A stretch of 64,000 nucleotides of DNA from NCBI GenBank assembly GCA_021464415.1, contig CM038469.1:23703901-23767900 (forward strand), given 5' to 3'. Numbering within the stretch: position 1 is the stretch's first letter; each line of letters starts with the position of its first letter. Source of the DNA: Lonicera japonica. Its lineage: Eukaryota > Streptophyta > Magnoliopsida > Dipsacales > Caprifoliaceae. The translations under genes and the position numbers were made by a program. Under the pieces are notes generated by a model. The model ran no database searches. It saw nothing but the letters and a program-made list of their open reading frames with translations, and was not told the DNA's origin. Shown piece after piece: positions 49,308 to 59,809 of this stretch.

Positions 49308-49325
49308 TGGCGACTCTGTTGGGGA
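49308..49325 (+). promoter_or_regulatory. Primer-binding site of the large element
   Basis: Tggcgactctgttgggga begins one base after the LTR. TGGCGAC-type sites are used by Tat/Ogre-like gypsy elements, reported as tRNA-Arg primed; the tRNA identity is my recollection and not tested. Confidence 0.65.
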
Positions 49326-50475
49326 CACTTAAGAGGATTAGACTCTAAACAAGAGTAGAATATGTGTTGATAATTGTTTATGTTTGCATGCTTTCTTTTT
49401 GGGCCTTAGTCTTAGGATAACATAGATGCGATTAAGGTGAATACCTTGATTCCCTTTTTGTTTGTAATAATTATTTGAGAAAAATCTTTTCATAAATAAA
49501 ATTTGAAAGTACTCAAACAAACCCTAAAGCGCTAATCATAATATACCTCCATAATTGTTATTTTGCACGCACCCACTATCATCATGCATTATCACGAGTG
49601 TGAATTTACCCTATCAACCTCGGGACCAAAGTCGTGACTAGGCCATGGACTTGCGGGTCTACACTAGCCAAAAGCTCATGGGACCACTCTTCTTGGCCAA
49701 GTATTAAACTGAAGTATATCAAGTGACGAGAACACTCACGTACCGAGAATGTATATCAAAAGGTCCTTGCATGTACTCGCCCTTGGGGTATATAGCAAGA
49801 CCTAGCAAAATAGGAGGGAGCCTTAAACCTTACCCCTTTCAACCACGCTTGCATATAGGATGCGTCAACCTAGTACACACGAATTTCTGCATGTTTTCTT
49901 GACCGTCGGTCGTGAGATTAGTGAACAAAAGGCCTTGTCATATATACCAACTCTTGGTTTGGCAAGTACGGCCAGAGGCTGTCCAACCCCGTCCGTAGAA
50001 ATCCCTCACTAAAACCCGTTAGTGAGAATTTTTCTGTCACTATTTCCATGAAAAGCATCTCTAAGAGGAGAGAACTTTTCAATTTTCAAAAAATATTTTT
50101 CAAAATATTTTCTAAAAAACCAAGTCATTTTCCAAAAATGAATTTTTCAAAAATGAATTTTTAAAATCGGAAGGTTATAAGGGCACCCCGAGAATTCATA
50201 TTCCTACCCTAAACCTATCCACGGGGCTCTCAAGTTGTTGCCGTCGGTCTGTTTTTGCTAATCACCAAAAAGTGGTTTTCGATTTTATTTTTTTGTCGAG
50301 TCATAGTTTTTCGAGAATTATGCAACCTATGGAAAAATATTAATTTTTGGGTTAAATCCCCGACTTCTTTCTCCCCATTCTTCACCACACTCCAATTATC
50401 TACTGCTGGCATTGGTTAGCTAGACTCTCAGAGATTCAAACTAGACGACTCACGAGATCAGATTCACCACCGATC

Positions 50476-50709
50476 ATGCCTCCTCATTATAACACCGAAC
50501 TATTACTTCATCAAACCGGGGTCGAAATACTGAGGGTAATTACGGTGAAGCTTCTCATGCAGCGGGTCCGCCGCCTAGTCCCGTTCTCCCACAAACCGAG
50601 GGTGGCACCTTAACCCTTGAACACCTTTATCATCTAATCCATGATCTGACCGAATTTGTAGCTATCATGAAAGATCACCAAGTGGCCACCTAAGCCCATC
50701 TTGAGCCCT
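50476..50709 (+). pseudogene. Possible gag-like N-terminus, frameshifted
   Basis: An ATG at 50476 opens MPPHYNTELLLHQTG and then needs a frame change near 50530. After it a stretch containing LTLEHLYHLIHDLTEF runs to a stop near 50691. The position just inside the leader is where gag would start. No zinc knuckle follows. It could also be chance. Confidence 0.35.
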
Positions 50710-50961
50710 AATCACTGTCAGAACACTTGCTGAACCAAACCAATTCAATTTAAGTCCATACCCGACCAAAGGCAACCAAACTTAAGACCCAGTAGCTCCA
50801 CTTAAGATTCTCTAATACATTATCCCAGTTCATGCCAACATCAACCACACTTCATGTGGCTCTTGCTAACATCGTTGTACCACTGGCGCAAGATCCCGAA
50901 ACCGCCTAGTTAAACCTTAAACATAACCAACCCCTTCAAAATCATAATCCTCAAGCCATCC

Positions 50962-51354
50962 TTGATGCAGATCATAACAGCTCCCCGAAGACTAGCCTCA
51001 CCATCATCGTTCACATACACTGAGAGTGCAGAGGGTATATGCACTGAAGGTGTTGACAAGAAGACCCGAACAGCCTCACCATCATCGTTCATATACACTG
51101 AGGGTGCAGAGGGTACATGGAGTGAGGGTTTCGACAAGAAAACCAGAACAGCTCCCCGAAGACTAGCCTCACCATCATCGTTCGCACATATTGAGGCTGC
51201 CAAAGGTACGTCTACTGAGGGTATCGACAATAAGACCCAACCCACTCCCCCAAGACTAGCCTTTCCATTTATCATTTGCACTGATGGTGGCTTAACCCAC
51301 ACCATCACAACCCTATGGTCGTCTTATCAACAGAATCAGAAATTCTACCTCTGA
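50962..51354 (+). CDS. Hypothetical 130-residue ORF made of three in-frame repeats
   Basis: Translation gives three similar blocks around APRRLASPSSF, then a Y/H-(T/I)-E element and an EG...DKKTRTA ending. The DNA period is about 110 bases, with one shortened unit of about 80. The frame stays open through all three copies, and the repeats contain no stop, but no known domain is recognised. It may be the remnant of a repetitive linker in gag or simply a tandem array that happens to be open. The ORF on the opposite strand (50910-51308) is its shadow. Confidence 0.35.
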   Translation: MMQIITAPRRLASPSSFTYTESAEGICTEGVDKKTRTASPSSFIYTEGAEGTWSEGFDKKTRTAPRRLASPSSFAHIEAAKGTSTEGIDNKTQPTPPRLAFPFIICTDGGLTHTITTLWSSYQQNQKFYL

Positions 51355-51944
51355 AGAATATCGATAAACCTCTTGAGATTGAAGGTAAGAGCAAAAAGCA
51401 GTAACGCACACGGACTCGAACAAGCTCATGGAGAATCAAGAAGAAGAGAACAGCTTGTCAAAAATGGAAGAATGATGCAAGATCAGTAGAATCCCAAGTC
51501 AGAAGCACTCCATTTCTCTTATCACCTTTCACACTCGTCTATTGACCAGAAATCAATATTTTCCTTTTCAGTGTTGCTATATTCTCGAAAAATGGTCGGT
51601 CTTGCATGCATACATCTGCACTTAGATAATTTCAAGTAGTGTAACATACTTCATAAATAAGGCAACTTAAGATTCACAACCTTTTCAAAATCAAATTTTT
51701 AAAATGATGGTGCGATGATTTAAGAAGTATACAAATACTTGAAATTTAGGGGTGTGTGGCATAAGCATTTGCATAGTGCATACACATAAACACTTGCATA
51801 AGTGTACCGCGCACCAATCCAAGAATTATAGGCACTAAGTTCCATGGCCTACCAGACAGGCTTTACCACCACATCCTGATATATACCTCGATGATTAGTC
51901 ACACCACCATCACTAACCAGATCGTCATGATAAGATCACATGTT

Positions 51945-52345
51945 TTCCCAAAGAGCCAAGTCACTTCATAAGCCCTCCCAGAGAGGCAAGTCACTTCGTA
52001 AGCCCTCCCAGAAAGTCAAATCACTCCACATGTCCTCCTAGAGAGGCAAAACACAATCACATGTCCTCCCAGAAAGTCAAATCACTTCACAAGCCCTCAT
52101 AGAGAGGCAAATCACCTCACAAAGTCTCCCATAGAGGCGAATCACTTCACAAGCCATTTGTACAGGCACCAATCAAATTCTAAGCCCTTTCTACAGGCAC
52201 TATTCCAAAGCCCTTTCTACAGGACAATTTAAAGCCCTTTCTACAGGCACCAATCCAATTCAATCCCCTTTTACAGGCACCAACCCAAGCCTTTTTCACA
52301 GGTACATACTAAAGCCCTTCCTACAGGCAAACTCAAGCCTTCTCC
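51945..52345 (+). repeat. Two adjoining tandem arrays (about 36-bp and about 32-bp units)
   Basis: At 51945-52150 the unit is like 'ccctcccagagaggcaagtc' plus 'acttcacaag', about six copies. At 52150-52345 it becomes 'ctaaagccctttctacaggc' with 'accaatc' spacers, about seven copies. The two units share the 'aagccct' word, so one may have grown out of the other. Confidence 0.8.
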
Positions 52346-53269
52346 AAAACCAAAAAACCTCTTTTGAGAGGATATTAGAGAAAGATAGAGAGAAAGACTG
52401 GAATGAAAAAATTTCGTAAAAAATACAAGGAACAAGCCCCCACAAAAGGACTTTTGGCCTAGCTTCTTCTCGCCCAAGAAGTCTTCAAGATACGCTCCCA
52501 AAGGTTCTAGGATCGAAAATCACAAACACAGCACGACGATGTCAAATGCGAACTTTCAAAGTAAACATTCTCAAAATCGCAAAGACGATGATGCTCAGAA
52601 AACCTGACAAAGTGAGAGAAAATAAAGTGGGTACAAGAAAAAATTGAAATAATAGAAAAAAGGATAAATCCCAAGTGCCAAAAGAGAAGAATATTGAAAA
52701 AATAAAAAAGAAAAAAAGATGGCAGCGAGAGGCACACCAAGAGTGACAGCTAGGCTAAAAAAACCCAAGGCTACGTCTTGGGTGAGGAAGGCTGCTGACC
52801 CTGCAAAAAAAAGAAAAAATAAAATAAGCTGCATCAAAAAGCTTTCAATCAATCAAGGAGGAATAATGGTATCGAAAAACAGAAAATGATGTAGGAACAA
52901 AAAATTATCCTCTCACAAAGTCAGGAAACAATAAGCAGAATCACACCCTAGTGACAAGAGAAAAAAAATGCCACGGAAACTGAGCAAGAGGCAAAGTCCA
53001 AAATTCATACATGAGGTTCGAGAACCGAGAGAACGTAACTCGATCATTTATCAAGAAGAAAAAGGCTAGCCAAAAGTACTTCTTTTAAAAAAAAAGATCA
53101 TACCAGAACTCTCTCTCTCTATGTCTTCTTAGAGACTCTCACATCCTCAGCATCAACCCTGAGCCATTATCCTAACCAGTAGGAATTCTCATTTCCATAG
53201 CAGATCATTAACCCGCACATCAACCATTATCCATGCTAGTAGGAGTTCTCATATCCTCAGCAGATCATC
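52346..53269 (+). other. Interior stretch between arrays, no gene seen
   Basis: It is purine-rich on the + strand (aagaaaaaat-type words), so the - strand open frames at 52271-52852 are Phe/Leu/Ser-rich artefacts. A (ct)n run lies at about 53109-53121. No domain is recognisable. Confidence 0.5.
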
Positions 53270-54010
53270 AGCTCTCACCCTCTACACGGTTCACAGTCCG
53301 TTAAAGCAGGGGCTCACCCTCTACACGGTTCACAAGCACGTTAAGGCAGGGATCGCCCTTTACACAGTACACAAGCCTGTTAAGGCAGTGGATCGCCCTC
53401 TACACGGCACACAAACTCGTTAAGGCAGGGAATCACCCTCTACACGGTTCACAAGCCCGTTAAGGCAGGGGATCACCCTCTATACAGCACACAAACCCGT
53501 TAAGGCAGGGGATCTCTTTCTACATGGCACATAAGCCCGTTAAGGCAGGGGATCGCCCTCTACATGGCACACAAGCCCGTTAAGGCAGGGGATCGCCATC
53601 TACACGGCACACAAACCCGTTAAGGCAGAGAATCACCCTCTACAAGGTTCACAAACCCGTTAAGGCAGGAGATCGCCTTCTGCACGACACACAAACCCGT
53701 TAAGGTAGAGAGTCACCCTCTACACGGTTCACAAGCCCGTTAAGGCAGGGGATCGCCCTCTACACGGCACACAAGCTCGTTAAGGTAGGGGATTGCCCTC
53801 TACACGGCACATAAACCCTTTAAAGCAGAGAATCACCCTCTACACGGTTCACAAGCCCGTTAAGGTAGGGAATCACCCTCTACACGGCCCACAAGCCCGT
53901 TAAGGTAGGAGATCGCCCTCTACACGGCTCACAAGCCCGTTAAGGCAGGGGTTCACCCTCTACGCGACTAGCACACTTTGTTAAAGCAGGGGTCTCACCC
54001 CTCTACGTGG
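53270..54010 (+). repeat. 40-bp tandem array, about 18 copies
   Basis: The unit reads roughly gatcgccctctacacggcac then acaagcccgttaaggcaggg, repeating every 40 bases with a few substitutions per copy and alternation of 'ggcac' and 'ggttc' variants. It lies about 200 bases before the 3' LTR, the 3' untranslated zone where Tat/Ogre-type elements are known to accumulate satellite-like arrays. Confidence 0.92.
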
Positions 54011-54214
54011 ATCACACATCACAGCAAGGCACAAGATATGTTCCAAACATTGCCCATCCATCCCAAGAAGAGAGAGAAGCAGCATAGCATGGCATCATTT
54101 GCATTGCATTATTTTCAAAATATCATTTGTGATTCATGAGAGTGCTGCAAAATGATGCGTTCTATTTATCGTCCTGATTTCTTTGCTTCACAAAGAACCC
54201 AGGCCGAGAGGGTC

Positions 54215-56272
54215 TGTGAACACCTCATTTTGCGATCCCCGCAAGAATCTTGATCTTCAAATAAATAAGCACGCATGCATGCACGAGTATTCCTAGATGC
54301 ATATATTATGTACATGTGATATAGGTCATAGAAGAAAGTCGAAAGGACCTGGATGAGGAGTTACAGAATTATCGAAAATTGCCGGAACTGAAAACCGTCA
54401 AAACTCCTGAAAACTTGTGAAAAGAGAGTTATGCATTTAGGATCATCCTCAAACTTTGAGAGTTATTAGACATTACCTTGAGAAGTAGTATATTCGAAAA
54501 TCAGCTCGATCCGACGGTCGGATCTCCGAAAATTCTAAAAATCATGAGTTTGTTTTGGGTGATCAAATAGAGCTCTTCTCGAAGTTAAAATGGTCTGAAG
54601 TTTGGTAAGTAGATAGTTCATATCGTGGGGAAGAACATATTCAAAGCTTAGCTTTGTCGGACATGGAATCATCAAGAATCAATTTGCCTATCGTGTAATT
54701 CTAGTCAAAATGTCCTTTGTAGAAAATTAAAATAAATATAGGCCTTCCCGAATTCTGATCCACCTCAAATTTGGACACAAGCTAGAAAACATTTTTAGGG
54801 AAAACATATCCAAAATTAAGCATAATCCAATAGCTGGAAGTTCAGTTCTCGAGGTTGTTGTATGCAAGTACGTTTCCTATGCGGGAACAAATTCTTTGTA
54901 CCAATTCGAGGAGACCGAGTCCTTCCCGAACTCCGATCGTCTTTAAATTTTTACAGGGTCTAAAAGACTTATATTTTCAATATATATCCAAAACTCAACA
55001 TGATCCAACGGCAATAACCTGAATTTTCGTGCAAACAAGTGACCTTGTCTACAACAAGTACCTTTCCTATGCAGAAACAAACTCTTCGTACCAATCAGAA
55101 CAAAAGGAGACCTTCCCGAATTCGGATCGACCTAAAAGTTTTACACAATCTATAAGACTTCTATTCCCAACATATATCCAAAAATCAGAATGATCCAACG
55201 GTGGGAAGGCTTCGTGATAAGCTCCAAGAGTCCTAGTTGCAATCTCTTTTCTTGCTCTCCAAGTATTTTTTTCAATTATAAATAAACCCCCTCCCTCCAT
55301 TCAGATTTTCCATCAACAATCAAGGGGATTTCGTGTTACACACCAAGAGACCCTTATTCTCTCCCTCTAAGGAGGCTCGAGTATATTTTTCTCTCTTTTC
55401 TTTTACTTATTCGTCAGTTTTATAATTTATACTCTTGTCTGCATAATTTCTATCACTTGATTGCTTTTCAAAACCCCTTTTCAATTATTTTTTCAAAACT
55501 AAAGGCGTATAATAAACCCTAATCCAATTTCAAAATAGTATTATTACTTTTTTACTTTTTCAAAATTCCGGATTAACGGTATTGTTATACGAAGAAATCG
55601 ATAATCGCTATATATTCAATCTAACTCATAGATTGCGGTGTATATGTGATGAATACTCGATGATGAGAGCACTAAGTGCCATCTATACCGGTTTAATCAA
55701 TAGACTATGGTACACGATTGGTTAACTCGCCTCATATTATATTGAGTATAAGATTTCACATTGAATCAGTTTCCGAAAAACTCAATGCTTTACAAAATCA
55801 CTTGTTTCACTGCATCTATTATTATCAAATTCTCTTTTTCAAATCACACAGACACACACACACACTTATTTTTAAAATCATGGGCGAATTAGGAAACACA
55901 TCGTTTTCATCTTATCTCCAAAATCCCGATTTCTAAGGCAAGCATGAAAAGCTGTAAATTAATAGCAATAGCATGCAAGAACTGAATTATAAAACACGCA
56001 TATCCTACTCAAGAGACCGAAAGGGCGAATTGGGTGCCTAACACCTTTCCGATTCGTAACTTAAACCCCGAACCTTCGAATCAACTGGTTTTGCATATAT
56101 TGTGTATAAGAGGATATTTAGTCCATAAATGCGTCTCTTTGACACAAACCGTTTTTGTTTGTTTAGTAAAACAAACTGGCGATTCTTATTCTTTTTAAAA
56201 CCTAATTTTCAAAGCAATGATGGAATCGCCGCCCACAAGGACCCCCGGGCATCGAGAACGCGGGTTCTCACA
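54215..56272 (+). repeat. 3' LTR of the large element
   Basis: The 2058-bp partner of 47259-49306 has the same TGTGAACACC start and TTCTCACA end. The TATA region is changed (ttataaataaacccc, about 55278-55292), and there is a four-base expansion nearby. The downstream five bases are the GCTGG duplication. Confidence 0.9.
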
Positions 56273-56450
56273 GCTGGTGTATGAAGATGAGGAAAATCTA
56301 ATGGCATGGACCAAAGAAGCTAGATAGAGTAATGGTGTAAAGAGAATATGAAGAATTTGCAAATAGATATATTAAGAGAAATATGGAAGAAAATAAAGCA
56401 CCAGTAACATACACAAATTTAAATAGTATATATATGAGTTAGGGTATAAA

Positions 56451-56836
56451 GACGGATTCTCTCACTTTAATTAAAGGAATGAATGCCTATTTGAAGGGTT
56501 AAATAGATGAATTTTATTTTTTTGAAATTTTATAGAGATTATCTGTATAGTGAGCAAGTAGCTTCCACCAAATTTCATAAACAAAACTCAACATAGAAGT
56601 GGGTTTATTGAAAAACTGATATATATGCGCATTTTCGACTGTTGAAATTTTTGATGATCATCATCTCACCAACTTTTAGGTTGAATTTTTTAGTAAAATT
56701 TGGTGGAGAATATATATTCGTAATATATATTATCTCTACAAAATTTCAAAAAATAATTCACCAATTTACCCCTCAAAATAGGAATCCATACTTTTTACTA
56801 AAATGAGAGAATTTTTCTTTATAACTTAGTTCGTAT
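56451..56836. mobile_element. Foldback MITE, locus 3 (clearest copy)
   Basis: The outer inverted ends are ataaagacggattctctcac on the left and gagagaatttttctttat on the right. They continue inward through 'cctatttgaagggttaaat' against 'atttacccctcaaaatagg'. Two inner palindromes match those at 42050-42330 and 44338-44610, so this family has at least three members in the window. Confidence 0.65.
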
Positions 56837-57012
56837 ATATATTTATATATATATATATATTCAACTAAGAGTTTGCAACGAAGGATTTTATAATTATGAG
56901 TTATGTGTTTATTTAGATAGTAGTTGTTCTATATGTTTTGGGAAAAAGGTCTCTTTTCCCAAATTCATGTGGAAAAAACAAGGTCAACATATTACAGTCA
57001 GAATCGCTAATA

Positions 57013-57617
57013 TGTTGAGACTATCAATCTCACATCGGAAGAGTGGATAATCATAATTCAATATATAAGATCTAAGGGCTACTCCATCTATTGCCCATTG
57101 GTTTTAAGTTGGATGCTCCGAAATCTAACATGGTATCAGAGGAATAGATCCCCGCTGTTCGGGCTCACTGTTCAAAGAAACGGCCGTCGCAGGCTCCACG
57201 TTACCCAGTCAATTCACATGTTGGGCTCAAAAATTACCCCACACGTGAGGGACTATCAATCCCACATCTCAAAAATTACACCACACGTGAAGGGGCGTGT
57301 TGAGACTATCAATCCCATATTGGAAGAGTGGATAATCATAATTCAATATATAAGATCTAAAGGCTACTCCACCCATTGCCAATTAGTTTTAGGTTGGATG
57401 CTCCGAAGCTCACTGGTCAAAGAAACGCCCGTCGCGGGCTCCACGTCACCCACTCAATCACGTGTTGGGCTAAAAAATTACCCCACACGTGAGGGGGCAT
57501 GTTGAGACTATCAATCCCACATCGGAAGAGTGGATAATCATAGTTCAATATATAAGATCTAAGGGCTATTCCACCTATTGCCAATTGGTTTTAGGTTGGA
57601 TGCTCCGAAATCTAACA
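57013..57617 (+). mobile_element. TRIM retrotransposon with three LTR copies
   Basis: LTR copies lie at 57013-57130, 57298 to about 57403 (3' end deleted) and 57500-57617. The complete ones are 118 bp, TGTTGAGACT...AAATCTAACA. A PBS tggtatcagagg (tRNA-iMet type) follows the first LTR directly at 57131-57142. Purine-rich tracts (gtgagggggc type) precede LTRs 2 and 3. The perfect 5-bp duplication TAATA flanks the whole (57008-57012 and 57618-57622). It has no coding capacity, as in terminal-repeat retrotransposons in miniature. The open frame at 57098-57505 is a translation of the repeats. Confidence 0.9.
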
Positions 57618-57925
57618 TAATAACGAGGTAATGAAATATCTAACAATTGAAAATTAATAAGGAAAAATTCATAATTCTTAAGTTTTGGACAACATACGAA
57701 CCTTCACAAGATACAATAATAAGTGATAAGTTTCATAAATTATCTAGCGCCCGTGCACTCAAACTTTACATTATGTAATCTTCACAATAAATGATAAACA
57801 AGTTGAAATATCAAAGCTAAAATCTGCGGCGCAGTAACACATCAAAAAATCAATTTCGTCCGTAACAAACGTATGTGGTGAGGAGGTTATTTGTCCCACA
57901 AAAAACGAGACTGCTTTACGTATCA
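57618..57925. other. Non-coding stretch between the TRIM and the pararetroviral segment
   Basis: AT-rich, with no ORF or repeat recognised. Confidence 0.4.
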
Positions 57926-57929
57926 AAGA

Positions 57930-59400
57930 ACTAAATATCCAAGAAGAAATTAAGGAGGAACAACAAAAAAGACTTAAATGATTATATAGCGATAATTCGT
58001 TAAAATTTTGGGATAAAGATAAAAGTAGAGCATAAAACTAATTGATCAAACAAAATTATAAGAGTTACGCAGATGGTGTATCTATATATATATATGAAGA
58101 TATTAAAGAATTCAAAAAATAAATTGAGAAATTAAAAGAAACTAAATTAATTAGAGATAGTCAGAGTCCATATAACAATCCAGTATTCATGGTCAAAAAT
58201 AATTTAGAAGAAAAAGGAGGAAAGGCTAGGATGGTGATTAATTATAAAAAAAAATGAAAACATTAAATTTGATGGATATTTTATTCCAAATAAACAAGTC
58301 ATTTTTAAGAGAATACAAGGTGCCTCCAAAATGGACTGCAAAAGTGGGTATGGGGAAATAAAAATGGAGGAAGCAAACATCCCATTAACAACCTTCAGTG
58401 CTCTATGAGGGCACTACGAATAGCTAGTTATGCCTTTTGGCTTAAAAAAAGCTCCTAAAATATTTCAAAGAACAATGGAAAATATCTTTAAAAGTTTAAA
58501 TAGCATTTGCCTTGTACATATAGATGACATTTTAATATTTTCTAGAATAATAGAGCAACATAAAGAAGATGTCAAACTTGTAACAGAACAATTATTGAAC
58601 ATGGTATAGTTTTAAAAGAAAAAAAATGCTCACCAAGAAATATAATTTTTAGGCTTAGAAATTAAAGCATGAGCAATAAAATTGCAAAAACATGTAGAAA
58701 AAATAGTAAAAAAAAATTAGATAAAATAACTGACAAAAAGCAGTTAGAACGATTTTTAGGATGTCTAACATATGCTTCTAATTTTATTAAAGATTTAGCC
58801 AAGTTGGAGAAACCTGCTCTACAAAAATGCTGAAAAAAGATGAGAGTTGGACTTGGAACATGACCGACGCCATACTAATAAGATTGTTAAAAGAACAAAG
58901 CAAAAATTTGCGAACATTACCAAATGAAGAAGATAATATAGTCCTAGAGACCGATGCAAGTAATACACATTGAGTGCAGTATTAAAAATAAAAGAAGGAA
59001 ATAAGTTATGCAAATATTGGAGTGGAAGTTTTAATCAAGCTAAATGTAACTATCCCACAATGGAAAAAGACCTATTAGCAATTATAAAGGGGATAGAATT
59101 AAAAATTCCTAATATTTGTAGCAACTAGGCCATTCTTAATAAGAACATATTGTGAAGTCCTGCTGGATTTTATAAATAAAAAATTGTAATATACAGACAC
59201 AAGGAAGACTCTTACGATGGCAACTTTGGTCATAACAATTTACCTTTTTTATAGTACATATTAATGGAAGCAAAAATTGTTTAGCTAATAATCTAATAAG
59301 GGAATTTACAAGTGACTCAAAGGCTATCTCCGCTAGAGAAGGATACATTCTTAGCAGAGAAAGAAAAGGTGCTAAACTTGGTCTTTTAAGACACAGCGCG
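57930..59400 (+). pseudogene. Endogenous pararetrovirus segment (Caulimoviridae RT and RNase H), degraded
   Basis: RT-type sequence runs from about 58110 to 58660. It contains a SPYNNPVF block, a VMPFGLKKAP block and the active-site word HIDDILIFS at 58517-58543 (Tyr replaced by His). RNase H-type sequence follows at about 58740-59330, with ETDASN and NYPTMEKDLLAI words. The order and these words fit Caulimoviridae rather than Ty3/gypsy. The genus is uncertain, possibly petuvirus- or florendovirus-like. Stops interrupt it, for example near 58404, and there are several frame changes, so it is non-functional. No movement-protein or coat-protein sequence is present. The left part (57930-58110) looks like the upstream linker of the polyprotein. 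Confidence 0.75.
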
Positions 59401-59800
59401 CAAGGGAATAATCCTGCAATTACAAACAGCGGGAAAGAGCCATTCCACGAACGAGTTCATTAAAGTAACCCACAAAGTTGCACTAATATAAGTCCATCTT
59501 AATGCACCTCGTTACATAATTTGTTTAGAGGATAGAGATGTTAGAATTGATTATCGACAAAGCTGGATTATTGACAACCTTTGTCCTCAAACATGTGATC
59601 CAATTTATGTAAGGGCAAGAAAGTTTTTCCTAATCAGTGTACTTTCAGTAAAATTCACAAGGGTGGTTTAAATTTGTTCACTTTGGAGGAAACTTTTGTA
59701 AATCCACCTGTAAACCCGTATCCCATTTTCCGTGTAAATCATTCTTTAGCGTTTGGTTAAAATTAAATATTCACAAGGATAGTGAATTCTCGATTTGAAT
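59401..59800. other. Right flank of the pararetroviral segment
   Basis: No gene was recognised; the stretch may contain further degraded viral or element sequence. Confidence 0.35.
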
Positions 59801-59809
59801 TCCTTTTGG

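Larger units (their letters stand above)
47259..56272 (+). mobile_element. Complete non-autonomous LTR retrotransposon (9.0 kb), Tat/Ogre-like LTRs, no pol
   Basis: Two LTRs of about 2.05 kb bound a 4.9-kb interior. The target duplication GCTGG is perfect (47254-47258 and 56273-56277). The PBS-like tggcgactctgttgggga follows the left LTR. The LTR 3' region contains gggtgcctaataccttccc, a phrase I associate with Tat/Ogre-lineage gypsy elements. The interior has no protease, RT or integrase, only a weak gag-like stretch and four kinds of tandem array. This makes it a large retrotransposon derivative that would depend on a relative for movement. LTRs differ at about ten sites in the first 130 bases by eye, so the insertion is not recent. 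Confidence 0.9.

Noticed and set aside
52271..52852. Hydrophobic - strand open frames
   Set aside because: Artefacts of A-rich + strand sequence inside the pol-less element.
53270..54010. CRISPR-like regular spacing
   Set aside because: Units are contiguous 40-bp tandem repeats without unique spacers, and this is plant nuclear DNA.
57098..57505. 135-codon open frame
   Set aside because: It is the TRIM LTR and interior translated through two repeats.
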